This document shows positions 24,863 through 33,286 of a DNA stretch of 45,140 nucleotides, in pieces (the first letter of the stretch is position 1; each line of letters opens with the position of its first letter). Source of the DNA: Bacteroidota bacterium (GTDB lineage: Bacteria > Bacteroidota > Bacteroidia > Chitinophagales > Chitinophagaceae). Below the pieces are notes generated by a model. The model saw only the letters and a program-made list of their open reading frames with translations. It was not told the origin of the DNA and did not search any database. The DNA lies in NCBI GenBank assembly GCA_005884665.1, contig VBAT01000023.1, positions 1 through 45,140 of the forward strand, given 5' to 3'. The position numbers and the translations under genes are program-made.

Positions 24863-25629
24863 ATGAAAAATATGTTTTGGGTGATGGCAGCAGCTGTTAT
24901 AGCTTTCAGTGCCTGCAAAAAAGAAGATTCCGATACAAATAACCAATCAACTGAATCCATCGTTATAAAAGGTTCGGGTGATATCCACGATAAAATAGAT
25001 GCTTTTCGTCATTTGCTGGGTGACCAGTTGAATACAACTCCCGGTGCAACCGGTGGCCGCCGTGAAGTCAATTGGGATGGCGTACCGGATTCGCTGGTTG
25101 GCAAAGCGCTTCCTTTCGATTTTTTTAATCCAACAGGAGCAGGCGCGCCGGCGGCGAGACAAAGAGGTCTTGCTTATGCAGCTACCGGCGAATTCCGTGT
25201 AAGCAATGCCAATTTTGTTGAAGTGAATAGCCAGGCCGCCGCACAATTTTCAGCATTCAGCGGCAATAAAACTTTTGCCAATATTAGCAGCAATTTATGG
25301 GAGGTCGGTTTCCAGGTAGCCGGGGAAACGACAGCAGCTTCTGCAAAAGGTTTTGGTGCTGTCTTTTCGGATGTCGACCTGGGGAATTCAACTTCTCTTG
25401 AATTTTTTAATGGTCAGAAGAGCCTGGGAAAATTTTCGTTCCAGCTCATGACGCAACTACAGGTTTTTCATTTCTCGGAGTATATTTTAAGAATAATGAA
25501 GTCATTACCAGGGTCAGGGTAAGTCATGACGGGATGCTGAATGAAGGGCAAAAAGATATTTCAGACGGAGGATCTCATGACCTCGTCGTCTTCGATGATT
25601 TTTTATATAGTGAACCGGTTAAGAAATAA
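24863..25629 (+). pseudogene. Lipoprotein split by a one-base frameshift
   Basis: Starting at the ATG at 24863 (MKNMFWVMAAAVIAFSACKKED), this is a secreted lipoprotein with lipobox FSAC. In the first frame it runs to 25522, but after GQKSLGKF at 25430-25436 the frame degrades. The next frame continues FVPAHDATTGFSFLGVYFKNNEVITRVRVSHDG... and ends EPVKK at 25629. One T missing from the TTTT run at 25433-25436 accounts for the break, and the joined product is 256 residues. The SLGKFFVPAHDATTGFSFLGVYF pattern is familiar from beta-sandwich secreted proteins of unknown function. It has its own promoter-like element and a candidate operator upstream. Confidence 0.75.
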
Positions 25630-25651
25630 CTATAGATAACTTGCGAGAAAC

Positions 25652-25729
25652 CAGTTGCTTCGTCTCCGTGCTCCCCGCAATGACGGAATCCAGCATCCTG
25701 TAGCTTCCTGCCACGCTCGCAATGATGAT
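25652..25729. repeat. GCTCGCAATGA-type intergenic repeat fragments
   Basis: The segment contains GCTTCGTCTCCGTGCTCCCCGCAATGACGG and, further on, CTGCCACGCTCGCAATGATG in shortened form. A related piece (GTCGCTTCGCTCGCAATGACGG) is at 33067-33088. Such CGTCATTGCGAG-like words are common dispersed intergenic repeats in many bacteria. Confidence 0.5.
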
Positions 25730-25804
25730 TGCAATTCTGATCCTAAAAACGTAATAGGACATTCCCAGTAAGGGATTGATTAAATTTATGGCTGAATGCT
25801 GCTT

Positions 25805-28800
25805 ATGAATGCAGTTAAAATTTTTGTGGCTATTTTTCTTTCCGTCATTTGCAGTTTTGTTAATGCGCAGCAACCTTATTTGTATTTCAACAAGCTAACG
25901 GTCCAAAACGGTTTATCCCACAACAAGGTCAATTGTATTTTGCAAGACCAGCGTGGTTTTATCTGGTTCGGTACAGATGATGGTTTGAACCGGTATGACG
26001 GACGCTATTTTACTGTTTTCCGCCATGAACCCGGAAATTCCTCAACCGTATCAGGAAATATAATTAGCAGCCTGCTCGAAGATGAAAACGGTATTCTTTG
26101 GATCGGTACTGCCGATGGCGGACTGACAAAATATGACTACCGTTTGCCCGCGTCTAAGCAATTCAAACAATACAAGCATCTGCTGAATGATTCTACTTCG
26201 ATACCGGATAATATTATAAATGACCTGTTGCAGGACAGGAAGGGTTACCTCTGGATGGCTACAGGTACAAAATGGGTGTTACGGTTTGACAAGAACACCG
26301 AAAAATTTGAAATGCCTGCTTCGGTGGGCACAAAGAGTGCTCTCCGATTGTGTCTTGACCGTGATAATGTGTTATGGGTTGGACGACAGGGAGGAGGTTT
26401 GCTGAAAGTAAACACAAAAGATCTCTCTTTTGAAATTGATAAACGGTACAGCGATCTCTATGCAAAGGTTCCGCATGCTACCGTCACCTCCTTATTCAGG
26501 GACGGGAATGACAATATCTGGTTCGGTTCATGGGACAAGGTTCTCTACCGGTTTAATGTGGACACCAAAACCGAAGAGGTGTTCCAGCAAACCGCCAAGG
26601 AAAACTATGCTTTCCCCAATGATGAAATACAGGATTTTGCCGAAGATGGCGCCGGCAGGCTGTGGATGGGCGGACGGTATTTTGGCCTGACGATCTATGA
26701 TAAAAAAGAAAACAGGTTTTTTAATTATCGCTATGATGTTTCGCGGGAGGGTACCATAGCCGATAATCATATTAATTGCATTTTTATAGACCGCTCAGGT
26801 GTAGTGTGGATCGGTACTGGTAGAGGAGTAAGTGTTTATAATCCCGCGCAGCAACCATTTGTGCAAACATTTTTGCCCGGTAAAAGTGAAGACATCACCA
26901 TTTATGATTTTTACAAAGACGAAAAGAATACGCTTTGGATAGGCACGAATAAAGGGTTATTTGTGCAATCAGCCGGTAGCAATTCTTTCGAGCAGCGGCC
27001 ACTTTCCTACAAAGGACACCCACTGGCTGTTTCGCGTTTTTTTAAAGATGATGATGGAACATTCTACCTGGGCACTAATTTTTCATTGTTTATCTATGAC
27101 AGGGTCAAAAATTCAATCTCGCTCCTGCCGAATACAGAAAAAGACGCGGTAGTTTATAATATCATCGATTCAAGGATCGTATCGATAATAAAAGATACGA
27201 TCGGTGGTCATTCCTCGCTTGTAGTTTCACCGTATGGACACTACCTCGCTTACTACGATCTTGTGGACAAAAAATGGGTATCAAGAACCGATACGCTACT
27301 GAACATACTTGAGCGATTCAACCTGCGGGATAACCTGCTCCGGAAGATTTACAAAACAAAGGAGGGGGAGATATGGCTAGCTACCGCAAAATCGGGCCTG
27401 GGTGTATGGCAGAAGAAATCGTACCCATCTTTGAGTTACCTGCGCAATGATCCCGCCTCTGACAAATCAATCAGCAATGATAATGTATACGATATTGTTG
27501 CCGGCACTCAGGATAACCTTTGGATAAGCACTTATGGCGGCGGCCTGAATTATTTTGATTGCACTGGCAAAAAGTTCAGGCATATTTCTTCGACCAATAA
27601 TCTCCTGGAAGGTTTGCAGACAGACGAGGTAGGAAACGTCTGGATGGTCAGCAACGGCAACTTGCATAGGTATGATCCGCGGGTCAATACCTATTTGTCA
27701 TTCATGCTGCCCGATCTTGAAAAATCCGGTGGTGTAAAAGGAAATATCTATAAGGATACGGATGGAAATATGTATGTAGCCGGCAGCAACTATTTTATTT
27801 GTTTTAAACCGGGCGCCGTAAGATCACTTGTTAAAGAGCCGCGTGTATATTTTACCGATTTTAAAATATTCAACACTTCCTATGGTGAACTTTTGCAGGA
27901 AAAATCAGCCAGGTTACGTTATGACCAAAACTATTTTACCATCAATTTTTCGGCCCCGGACTTTTATGGTACTCCGGTTGAATATTCGTATATGCTGGAA
28001 GGATTTGACAAGGATTGGATAGATGCTGGGGACAGGAATACAGTAAGCTATTCCAACCTGGATGGAGGCAACTATACTTTTAAAGTAAGGACCTCTCACA
28101 AAAAAGATAATTCTCACAGCCAGTATGCGGCCTTTAATATCAGGGTCATTCCGCCTTTTTGGAAACAGTTTTGGTTTTTTGCTTTGTGTGCCATGGCTGT
28201 TGCCGGAGCTGTATATACTATTTACCGGTATCGCATCAATGAATTATTAAAAAGACAGGCGATCCGTAACAAGATCGCGCAGGACCTGCATGATAATGTG
28301 GGCTCCACGCTGAGCAGTATATCGGTATATAGCCAGGTGGCCAAGATCTATCACCAGCAAAAAAAATACGATGAATTGCAGGGGACACTGGAGAAGATTG
28401 GTTCAACTTCCAGCGATATGATCTCCGAAATGAGCGATATCGTATGGACGATCAACCCGCGGCATGATGACCTGAAACAGATACTGGAAAGGATGCAGTC
28501 TTTTGCCAGTCCTTTGCTGGCCGCCAAAAACATGCAGTTCGATCTTGAATACGACGAGGAGCTCGAACATCATTCGCTGAACATGGAAAAGCGGAAGAAT
28601 TTTTACATGTCTTTCAAGGAAGCGATCAATAATGCAGTCAAATATTCAGAAGCGACGCTGGTAAAGGTGGAGATTAAACTGACAGATCCGCATCATATAA
28701 AAATGATTATAACTGATAATGGAAAAGGTTTTGACGTTCATCAACACCGCAAAGGGAATGGTATTTGGAATATTGATTATCGTGCCCGTGAAATGAAAGG

Positions 28801-28867
28801 TAAATTTGAAGTCAAATCTTCTCCCGGCAATGGGACCACCCTTGTATTGGAGTTTCCAATCCCCTGA
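25805..28867 (+). CDS. Propeller/Y_Y_Y sensor histidine kinase (NarL-type partner)
   Basis: This is a membrane sensor kinase of the one-piece periplasmic-propeller type. I prefer the ATG at 25805 (MNAVKIFVAIFLSVICSFVNAQQ, 1020 residues) over an ATG three codons upstream. About fourteen propeller motifs (for example GFIWFGTDDGLNRYDG and GVVWIGTGRGVSVYNP) precede a Y_Y_Y domain (YSYMLEGFDKDWIDAGD...LDGGNYTFKVRT) and one membrane helix near residues 790-810. The cytoplasmic part is HisKA_3 with the phospho-acceptor histidine in DLHDNVGSTLSS (829) and a HATPase with NAVKYSEAT, ITDNGKGFD and GNGIWNI. Unlike many Bacteroidota hybrids it has no receiver or HTH; its partner is the separate regulator 44 bases downstream. 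The ligand is probably an oligosaccharide (inference). Confidence 0.93.
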   Translation: MNAVKIFVAIFLSVICSFVNAQQPYLYFNKLTVQNGLSHNKVNCILQDQRGFIWFGTDDGLNRYDGRYFTVFRHEPGNSSTVSGNIISSLLEDENGILWIGTADGGLTKYDYRLPASKQFKQYKHLLNDSTSIPDNIINDLLQDRKGYLWMATGTKWVLRFDKNTEKFEMPASVGTKSALRLCLDRDNVLWVGRQGGGLLKVNTKDLSFEIDKRYSDLYAKVPHATVTSLFRDGNDNIWFGSWDKVLYRFNVDTKTEEVFQQTAKENYAFPNDEIQDFAEDGAGRLWMGGRYFGLTIYDKKENRFFNYRYDVSREGTIADNHINCIFIDRSGVVWIGTGRGVSVYNPAQQPFVQTFLPGKSEDITIYDFYKDEKNTLWIGTNKGLFVQSAGSNSFEQRPLSYKGHPLAVSRFFKDDDGTFYLGTNFSLFIYDRVKNSISLLPNTEKDAVVYNIIDSRIVSIIKDTIGGHSSLVVSPYGHYLAYYDLVDKKWVSRTDTLLNILERFNLRDNLLRKIYKTKEGEIWLATAKSGLGVWQKKSYPSLSYLRNDPASDKSISNDNVYDIVAGTQDNLWISTYGGGLNYFDCTGKKFRHISSTNNLLEGLQTDEVGNVWMVSNGNLHRYDPRVNTYLSFMLPDLEKSGGVKGNIYKDTDGNMYVAGSNYFICFKPGAVRSLVKEPRVYFTDFKIFNTSYGELLQEKSARLRYDQNYFTINFSAPDFYGTPVEYSYMLEGFDKDWIDAGDRNTVSYSNLDGGNYTFKVRTSHKKDNSHSQYAAFNIRVIPPFWKQFWFFALCAMAVAGAVYTIYRYRINELLKRQAIRNKIAQDLHDNVGSTLSSISVYSQVAKIYHQQKKYDELQGTLEKIGSTSSDMISEMSDIVWTINPRHDDLKQILERMQSFASPLLAAKNMQFDLEYDEELEHHSLNMEKRKNFYMSFKEAINNAVKYSEATLVKVEIKLTDPHHIKMIITDNGKGFDVHQHRKGNGIWNIDYRAREMKGKFEVKSSPGNGTTLVLEFPIP

Positions 28868-28877
28868 TTTGGGGATT
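28858..28877. promoter_or_regulatory. Candidate operator: inverted repeat with six-base spacer, copy 2
   Basis: AATCCCC and GGGGATT flank TGATTT, a 7+6+7 inverted repeat that overlaps the stop codon of the sensor kinase gene and lies 34 bases before the response regulator ATG. It has the same core and spacer length as 24762-24783. TATATGGTGA follows a few bases later, as TATATTTGGTGA follows copy 1. An RNA hairpin role at the gene junction is the alternative. Confidence 0.45.
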
Positions 28878-28911
28878 GCTTATATGGTGAAGAATCCGAA
28901 ATTTGTATATT

Positions 28912-29559
28912 ATGAGTCTTCGCGTAGCCATTTTTGATGATAACCGGAACATCAGGGAAAGTATTGAAATGCTGCTTTCCACGACAGGTGATATCGAAGT
29001 GGTCGGCTCATTTCACGATGTGATCTTTTGCATAGAAGATATAAAAAGCTCCAGGCCGGACATCGTCCTGATGGATATCGAGATGCCGGGTAAAACGGGA
29101 ATCGATGCGGTAAAAGAGATCAAGAAGGAATTCCCGCATGTACTGGTGATGATGCAAACGGTTTTTGAAGACGACGAGCGGGTATTTGATTCTATTTGTG
29201 CGGGCGCTTCAGGTTATATTTTAAAAAATCATATCAATACAAAACTGATCGACTCGATCAGCGAATTGCAGTATGGCGGATCGCCCATGTCTCCCTCTAT
29301 TGCAAGAAAAGTATTGAGTAAGCTCCAGCAAATACCCCAAGCAATCAAACCCGAACAGGCCCCGGACTATCATCTGACACCAAGAGAAAAAGAAGTCCTG
29401 TCGTGCATCGTCAATGGGCTTGCTTACAAAATGATCGCTTCCCAGTTAAATATAAGTTATGAGACGGTCCGCAGCCATGTAAAAAAAATCTACGAGAAGC
29501 TGCACGTAGCGTCGTTAACTGAAGCCGTTGCTAAAGCAATCAACCAGCGAATTGTGTAG
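28912..29559 (+). CDS. NarL/FixJ-type response regulator
   Basis: This is the phospho-dependent DNA-binding partner of the upstream kinase. The ATG at 28912 (MSLRVAIFDDNRNIRES) gives 215 residues; the frame from a TTG at 28903 adds three. The receiver domain has the acidic pair DDN at 9-11, the phospho-acceptor Asp55 in LMDIEMPG, a Thr in MMQTVFED and the Lys in YILKNH. A short linker leads to a LuxR-type HTH from about 150 (LTPREKEVLSCIVNGLAYKMIASQLNISYETVRSHVKKIYEKLHV). It begins 44 bases after the kinase and is certainly cotranscribed with it. An inverted repeat at 28858-28877 may let it act on its own transcription. Confidence 0.95.
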   Translation: MSLRVAIFDDNRNIRESIEMLLSTTGDIEVVGSFHDVIFCIEDIKSSRPDIVLMDIEMPGKTGIDAVKEIKKEFPHVLVMMQTVFEDDERVFDSICAGASGYILKNHINTKLIDSISELQYGGSPMSPSIARKVLSKLQQIPQAIKPEQAPDYHLTPREKEVLSCIVNGLAYKMIASQLNISYETVRSHVKKIYEKLHVASLTEAVAKAINQRIV

Positions 29560-29670
29560 TTTACTGGTTTATTGGTTTATTAGTTGATTAGTTTCCTAAT
29601 TTCGGGATGCTTCTTACACTATTTAACCAATTAACTGGTTAACTAATTAGCAAATCAACTAACCAATCAA
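29560..29670. repeat. Intergenic word-repeat island (TTAACTGGTTAA / AACCAATCAA type)
   Basis: The spacer between the regulator and the cupin gene is made of TTTACTGGTTTATTGGTTTATT, TAGTTGATTAG and, in reverse sense, TTTAACCAATTAACTGG and CTAACCAATCAA. These inverted words can fold across the spacer. The same vocabulary is present at 5740-5836 and 21306-21325. Confidence 0.55.
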
Positions 29671-29671
29671 A

Positions 29672-30013
29672 ATGGCGAAAGTATTTATTGAAAACCGTGA
29701 AGTACCCTGGGAAGTGATAGAACCGGGGTTAAGAAGAAAGATCATGACCTGGGATGAGAGGCTAATGCTGGTAAAAGTTGAGTTCGAAAAAGGGGCGATT
29801 GGCACTCCCCACAAACATTCTCATACCCAGATCACACATGTAGAATCCGGGATTTTCGACGTAGAGATCGGCAACGAACGCAAAATACTCACGACTGGTG
29901 ATGCTTTTTATGTCCCGCCCAACATAGTGCATGGAGTCGTCTGTCATGAAGCCGGCACTTTGGTCGATATATTCAGCCCAATGCGGGAAGATTTTATAAA
30001 GAAGCAATCGTAG
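29672..30013 (+). CDS. kdgF: Cupin-domain protein, KdgF-like
   Basis: This is a 113-residue single-domain cupin resembling KdgF, which linearises 4,5-unsaturated uronates to 5-keto-4-deoxyuronate (DKI) in pectin and alginate breakdown. Its body, IGTPHKHSHTQITHVESGIFDVEIG, shows the cupin 1 metal residues (His, His, Gln, His). The second motif, ILTTGDAFYVPPNIVHGVVCHEAG, has the second histidine region. There is no signal peptide, so it acts in the cytoplasm. The aldolase gene starts two bases after its stop, so translation is probably coupled. A GH105 enzyme at 42168 would supply its substrate. The specific KdgF assignment rests on family appearance and context. Confidence 0.75.
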   Translation: MAKVFIENREVPWEVIEPGLRRKIMTWDERLMLVKVEFEKGAIGTPHKHSHTQITHVESGIFDVEIGNERKILTTGDAFYVPPNIVHGVVCHEAGTLVDIFSPMREDFIKKQS

Positions 30014-30014
30014 C

Positions 30015-30641
30015 ATGCCTGTCCTGTCGCACATACTCGAGCATAAGATCATTGCGATCCTTCGTGGGGCCGATCCTTCCGATGTTTTGAAAATTGCATC
30101 TGCTTTGTACGATGGGGGCGTCAGGGTACTGGAAGTTACATTCAATTCACCGCGTGCAATGGAAATTGTGCATGAGCTGGCAGTAAAGAAAGGGGACCAA
30201 ATGCTGGTCGGCATGGGAACAGTATTGGATGCCACTACAGCGCGGAATGCAATTGAGAAGGGAGCCAGGTTTATTGTATCGCCCTCATTCGATAGCGAAA
30301 CCATTAAGGAAACAAAAAAGCATGGGGCCATCAGTATTCCGGGAGCATTTACACCCACAGAGATCGTCAATGCATTTAATTGCGGAGGCGATATCATCAA
30401 AGTATTTCCCGCCTCAGGAAACGTGAATTATATCAGGGAGATCAGGGCGCCCTTATCTCATATACCTTTAATGCCAACGGGTGGGATCAATTTGGAAAAC
30501 ATAGGTGAATTTCTGAATGTCGGGGCTGTGGCATTTGGGATTGGAACAGCTTTGGTCAACACGAAAGAAAAAATGACTGAAGAATCTTTAGAGAAAATAA
30601 AAGTTATGGCTGAACTGTTTACTAAAGCAGTTCGTTTATAA
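30015..30641 (+). CDS. eda: KDPG/KHG-type aldolase
   Basis: This is a class I aldolase that splits 2-keto-3-deoxy-6-phosphogluconate (or a related phosphate) into pyruvate and glyceraldehyde-3-phosphate. The 208 residues have the family length. Arg17 (ILRG), Glu40 (VLEVTFNSP) and the Schiff-base Lys129 in GGDIIKVFPA are in place, with LMPTGGINLENIGEFLNVGAVAFGIGTAL forming the phosphate site. It starts two bases after the cupin gene, and the kinase gene follows 122 bases later, matching a keto-deoxy-sugar pathway. The exact substrate stereochemistry (gluconate or galactonate series) cannot be told from the sequence. Confidence 0.93.
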   Translation: MPVLSHILEHKIIAILRGADPSDVLKIASALYDGGVRVLEVTFNSPRAMEIVHELAVKKGDQMLVGMGTVLDATTARNAIEKGARFIVSPSFDSETIKETKKHGAISIPGAFTPTEIVNAFNCGGDIIKVFPASGNVNYIREIRAPLSHIPLMPTGGINLENIGEFLNVGAVAFGIGTALVNTKEKMTEESLEKIKVMAELFTKAVRL

Positions 30642-30663
30642 CCCAGGTGAATGGTGAGTGGTG

Positions 30664-30681
30664 TCCCGATAGCTATCGGGA
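30664..30681. repeat. 18-bp palindrome TCCCGATAGCTATCGGGA, copy 3
   Basis: This is an exact copy of the palindrome at 333-350, located in the spacer between the aldolase and kinase genes. It is flanked on both sides by GGTGAATGG/GTGAGTGG words (30648-30691), as if inserted into one of those word islands. It could fold in the operon transcript. Confidence 0.9.
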
Positions 30682-30763
30682 GGTGAATAGACTCTAAATC
30701 TTTGACACTAATCTTAATTCTTAAATTTAAACTGTAAACTCTTAATTCTAAACATCTGCCGCA

Positions 30764-31759
30764 ATGGACAAATTCATCAGTTGCGACTGGGGCACATCTA
30801 CGTTGAGATTAAGGCTTGTTGATTCAACGGCTGCAACCATTCTGGCGGAAACTACCAGCGAGGAAGGGATTGCCATGGTATTTGAAAGATGGAAAGAAAT
30901 TGAGAAAGAGAAACTGAGCGAGAAAGAGAAAGAGGAAGAGAGGTTAGCGTTCTATCGTTCGGTTCTTTCAGATCAAATCGTTAAACTTGGTGGACAGGCC
31001 GGCAGGGACCTGGCGGGAATACCCGTGATCATCTCAGGTATGGCTTCTTCCAATATTGGAATGGTCGAACTTCCTTATAAACAGGCTCCTTTTGATCTCA
31101 ATGTAAAAGGGCTCAATGTCAGACTCGATATAGCACCGGCTGGATTTGATCATCCGACCCTGTTGGTGTCGGGAGTCCGGACCGTAAAAGATGTGGTCAG
31201 GGGTGAAGAAACTCAACTAACGGGATGTATCAACGATAACGAAAAAGGAGAGCGACTGTTTATTTTTCCTGGAACGCATTCCAAGCATGTGCTTGTACAA
31301 AACGGCAGGCTCGCCGACATCAGGACCTATATGACGGGTGAATTTTTCGGGCTTTTATCAAAGAAAAGTATCCTCGCAAATTCTGTCAGGAAAAGCATGT
31401 TTCGACCGGAACAGTATCAGAAACAATTTGAAGAAGGCGTGTCGGATGGTTTGAAGACCAGCTTATTGCATAGCGCCTTTTGGGTGAGGACCAATGACCT
31501 TTTTAATGAATTATCGAAGGAAGAAAATTATCACTACCTGAATGGGTTGGTGATATCCACTGAATTGAAAGAGCTAATCAATGTAAACCTTCCAATAACA
31601 ATCGTTGCCAGTAAACCCATGCTTAGTTATTATTGTTTAGCCATGGAAAAGATCGGTATGCTGCTAGTGGATACACTGGACGCATCAGAAGCGGTGATTG
31701 CAGGGCAGAGAAAGATTTATGAATTGTATAGAGATGATGTAAGAAATTCGAAATTTTAA
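30764..31759 (+). CDS. dgoK: 2-dehydro-3-deoxygalactonokinase family sugar kinase
   Basis: This is a kinase of the DgoK family, which phosphorylates 2-keto-3-deoxygalactonate (here perhaps 2-keto-3-deoxygluconate) with ATP before aldol cleavage. The 331 residues show the phosphate-binding motif DWGTSTLRLRL at 8-18, IFPGTHSKHV, and TYMTGEFFGLLSKKS, all characteristic of the family. Near residues 45-65 there is a highly charged stretch (EIEKEKLSEKEKEEER) that looks like a surface helix insert. It completes a cupin-aldolase-kinase set. No galactonate dehydratase, KduI or KduD is in the window, so the upstream steps must be encoded elsewhere. The gene ends in AT-rich word repeats. Confidence 0.88.
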   Translation: MDKFISCDWGTSTLRLRLVDSTAATILAETTSEEGIAMVFERWKEIEKEKLSEKEKEEERLAFYRSVLSDQIVKLGGQAGRDLAGIPVIISGMASSNIGMVELPYKQAPFDLNVKGLNVRLDIAPAGFDHPTLLVSGVRTVKDVVRGEETQLTGCINDNEKGERLFIFPGTHSKHVLVQNGRLADIRTYMTGEFFGLLSKKSILANSVRKSMFRPEQYQKQFEEGVSDGLKTSLLHSAFWVRTNDLFNELSKEENYHYLNGLVISTELKELINVNLPITIVASKPMLSYYCLAMEKIGMLLVDTLDASEAVIAGQRKIYELYRDDVRNSKF

Positions 31760-31980
31760 AATATGAAATACGAAAAGTGAATGCGGGCATCTTCTGGCTA
31801 CATGAAAAAGCACCAAGAACCAAAAAGCAAGAACCAAATAAATTAAAAATCAAAATATCCAATTAGAGGCATCCCGATCACTCAGGTATTTTTATTTAAA
31901 TTTTGAAACTTTTTTGTTTCTTGGAATTTAGTTCTTGGGATTTATTTGGTTCCTGGTTCCTGTTATTTGGATCTTTTTGG
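31760..31980. repeat. AAGAACCAAA word island between convergent genes
   Basis: The spacer holds ACCAAGAACCAAAAAGCAAGAACCAAAT (31812-31839, shown here as its repeat words) and, in reverse sense, TTGTTTCTTGG, TAGTTCTTGGG, TTTGGTTCCTGGTTCC and TTTTTGGTT (31912-31982). The two halves are inverted with respect to each other and could form a long imperfect stem. It may serve as a bidirectional terminator of dgoK and the GntR gene. AAATTCGAAATTTTAAAATATG also occurs at 31743-31765. Confidence 0.6.
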
Positions 31981-33042
31981 TTATAGTGACGATCGTAACG
32001 TAAGATAGAAGGGTATAGCCACGTGCTCCGTTGACGATTCAAGTATCATTTCGGCTGCTTTCTCACCCATCATCTGGAAATCGGTTGAAATTGTTGTGAT
32101 CCCGTTAAGGATGATCTTTTTCAAAGGTGTTTCGTTGTAGGATATCACTCCTACATCCTTGCCGACTTTTAAGCCGGTAGCCAGGATCTTTTCTATCAGG
32201 ATGACAAGATCGTTTTCCATCAGGTTGATATAGACTTCTCCCTTCCTTATTTTTTCCTCTTCGATATTGTGCACTACCTGGTAATTGAAAGCATATTGCT
32301 GGCAATATTTATAAAACCCCTCCAGGATTTCTTTTGGGTGATAAGTATATTCCGGGAAGATGATCTTTATTGTATTGTATTTGCTTAGTTTATCATTGGC
32401 CTGTTCCAGCGCACTATAAATATCCCTTTCAAAATCTTCGTAGACCGCGGCATAGTTGCCCTTCACTCCCGGCAGCAATTTATCCATTAAGATCAGTTTA
32501 TCTTTTGGTAGCGTGTTCACGATCTCATGAACATTCTCGCCGCCTTCCAGGAAATGGGGTATGATTACATAATGAGTATAATCTCCTTTTTGCTGGCTGA
32601 TCAATTTTTTGAACAGTAGAAAATCGTTGTTGTAAATATAGAAGTCGATAGTCGCCATGTCGCCCAGTGAGGCCATAAAGGCATCATAGATGATCTTTTT
32701 ATGCGGGCTCAGCTTATTGAAAAGGAGGAAAATCTTGAGTTTCTGGTCGAGATTCGCATTCTTAACAAAATAGCCCTTGCCCGGGACGGATCCCAACACC
32801 CCGGTTTTTTTCAGGTGCTTGTATCCTTTTTCAGCTGTATCCCGGGATATTTCGAACTCAAAGCTTAACTCATTGATGGAAGGCAGCACGTCGTTTTCTT
32901 TTAGCACACCCTCTGCAATCGCCTTAACAATAGAATTGGCCAATTGCAGGTATTTGGGGGTAGCTGAATAATAATCAATAAACAGGTGTTTGAAAATGAG
33001 GGGTTGCTTCATGATGACAGGCCGTTCAATGGGCTCAAACAT
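31981..33042 (-). CDS. GntR-type transcriptional regulator with sugar-binding domain
   Basis: This is a 353-residue repressor or activator, very likely controlling the divergent rhamnose genes. The N-terminal GntR winged helix-turn-helix (about 20-95) reads QLANSIVKAIAEGVLKENDVLPSINELSFEFEISRDTAEKGYKHLKKTGVLGSVPGKGYFV when followed through. The rest resembles a LacI-type periplasmic-binding-like effector domain (KIIYDAFMASLGD, VGVISYNETPLKKIILNGITTISTDFQMMGEKAAEMI). The combination is common in Bacteroidota sugar operons. Two ATGs are possible, at 33042 and at 33012 (MKQPLIFKHLF); the later one looks more natural. It is divergent from rhaT, with 244 bases between. The effector is probably rhamnose or a derivative (inference from place). 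Confidence 0.85.
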   Translation of the reverse strand: MFEPIERPVIMKQPLIFKHLFIDYYSATPKYLQLANSIVKAIAEGVLKENDVLPSINELSFEFEISRDTAEKGYKHLKKTGVLGSVPGKGYFVKNANLDQKLKIFLLFNKLSPHKKIIYDAFMASLGDMATIDFYIYNNDFLLFKKLISQQKGDYTHYVIIPHFLEGGENVHEIVNTLPKDKLILMDKLLPGVKGNYAAVYEDFERDIYSALEQANDKLSKYNTIKIIFPEYTYHPKEILEGFYKYCQQYAFNYQVVHNIEEEKIRKGEVYINLMENDLVILIEKILATGLKVGKDVGVISYNETPLKKIILNGITTISTDFQMMGEKAAEMILESSTEHVAIPFYLTLRSSL

Positions 33043-33286
33043 ACATTAAAATGGTGAGCGGTGTTGCGTCGCTTCGCTCGCAATGACGGTCAATGGTGAA
33101 TGGTGAATGGTGAGTCGTGAGTGATGAGAAGGGACTTACCACGATATGAAGAGGTTGCAAAGTTTCGAGGCCTCTGACCACTCACCATTCACCACTTTTT
33201 CGCTACCATGACAGTGCGGGACAGGCAAAAGGCCAGATAAGTTATCTTTAATTTTCAATTGCTTCCATACGAAAATTGACTAATAC
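33043..33286. promoter_or_regulatory. Divergent GntR / rhaT control region with word repeats
   Basis: The region carries ATGGTGAGCGG, GTCGCTTCGCTCGCAATGACGG (33067-33088), tandem TGGTGAATGG words (33092-33125) and their reverse complement ACTCACCATTCACCAC (33180-33195). TATCTTTA at 33243-33250 resembles a -7 element for rhaT. No clear regulator operator was distinguished from the word repeats. Confidence 0.5.

Noticed and set aside
31760..31982. CRISPR-like array in the AAGAACCAAA island
   Set aside because: Repeats are degenerate, not regularly spaced, occur in both orientations and have no unique spacers of constant length; no cas genes are present.
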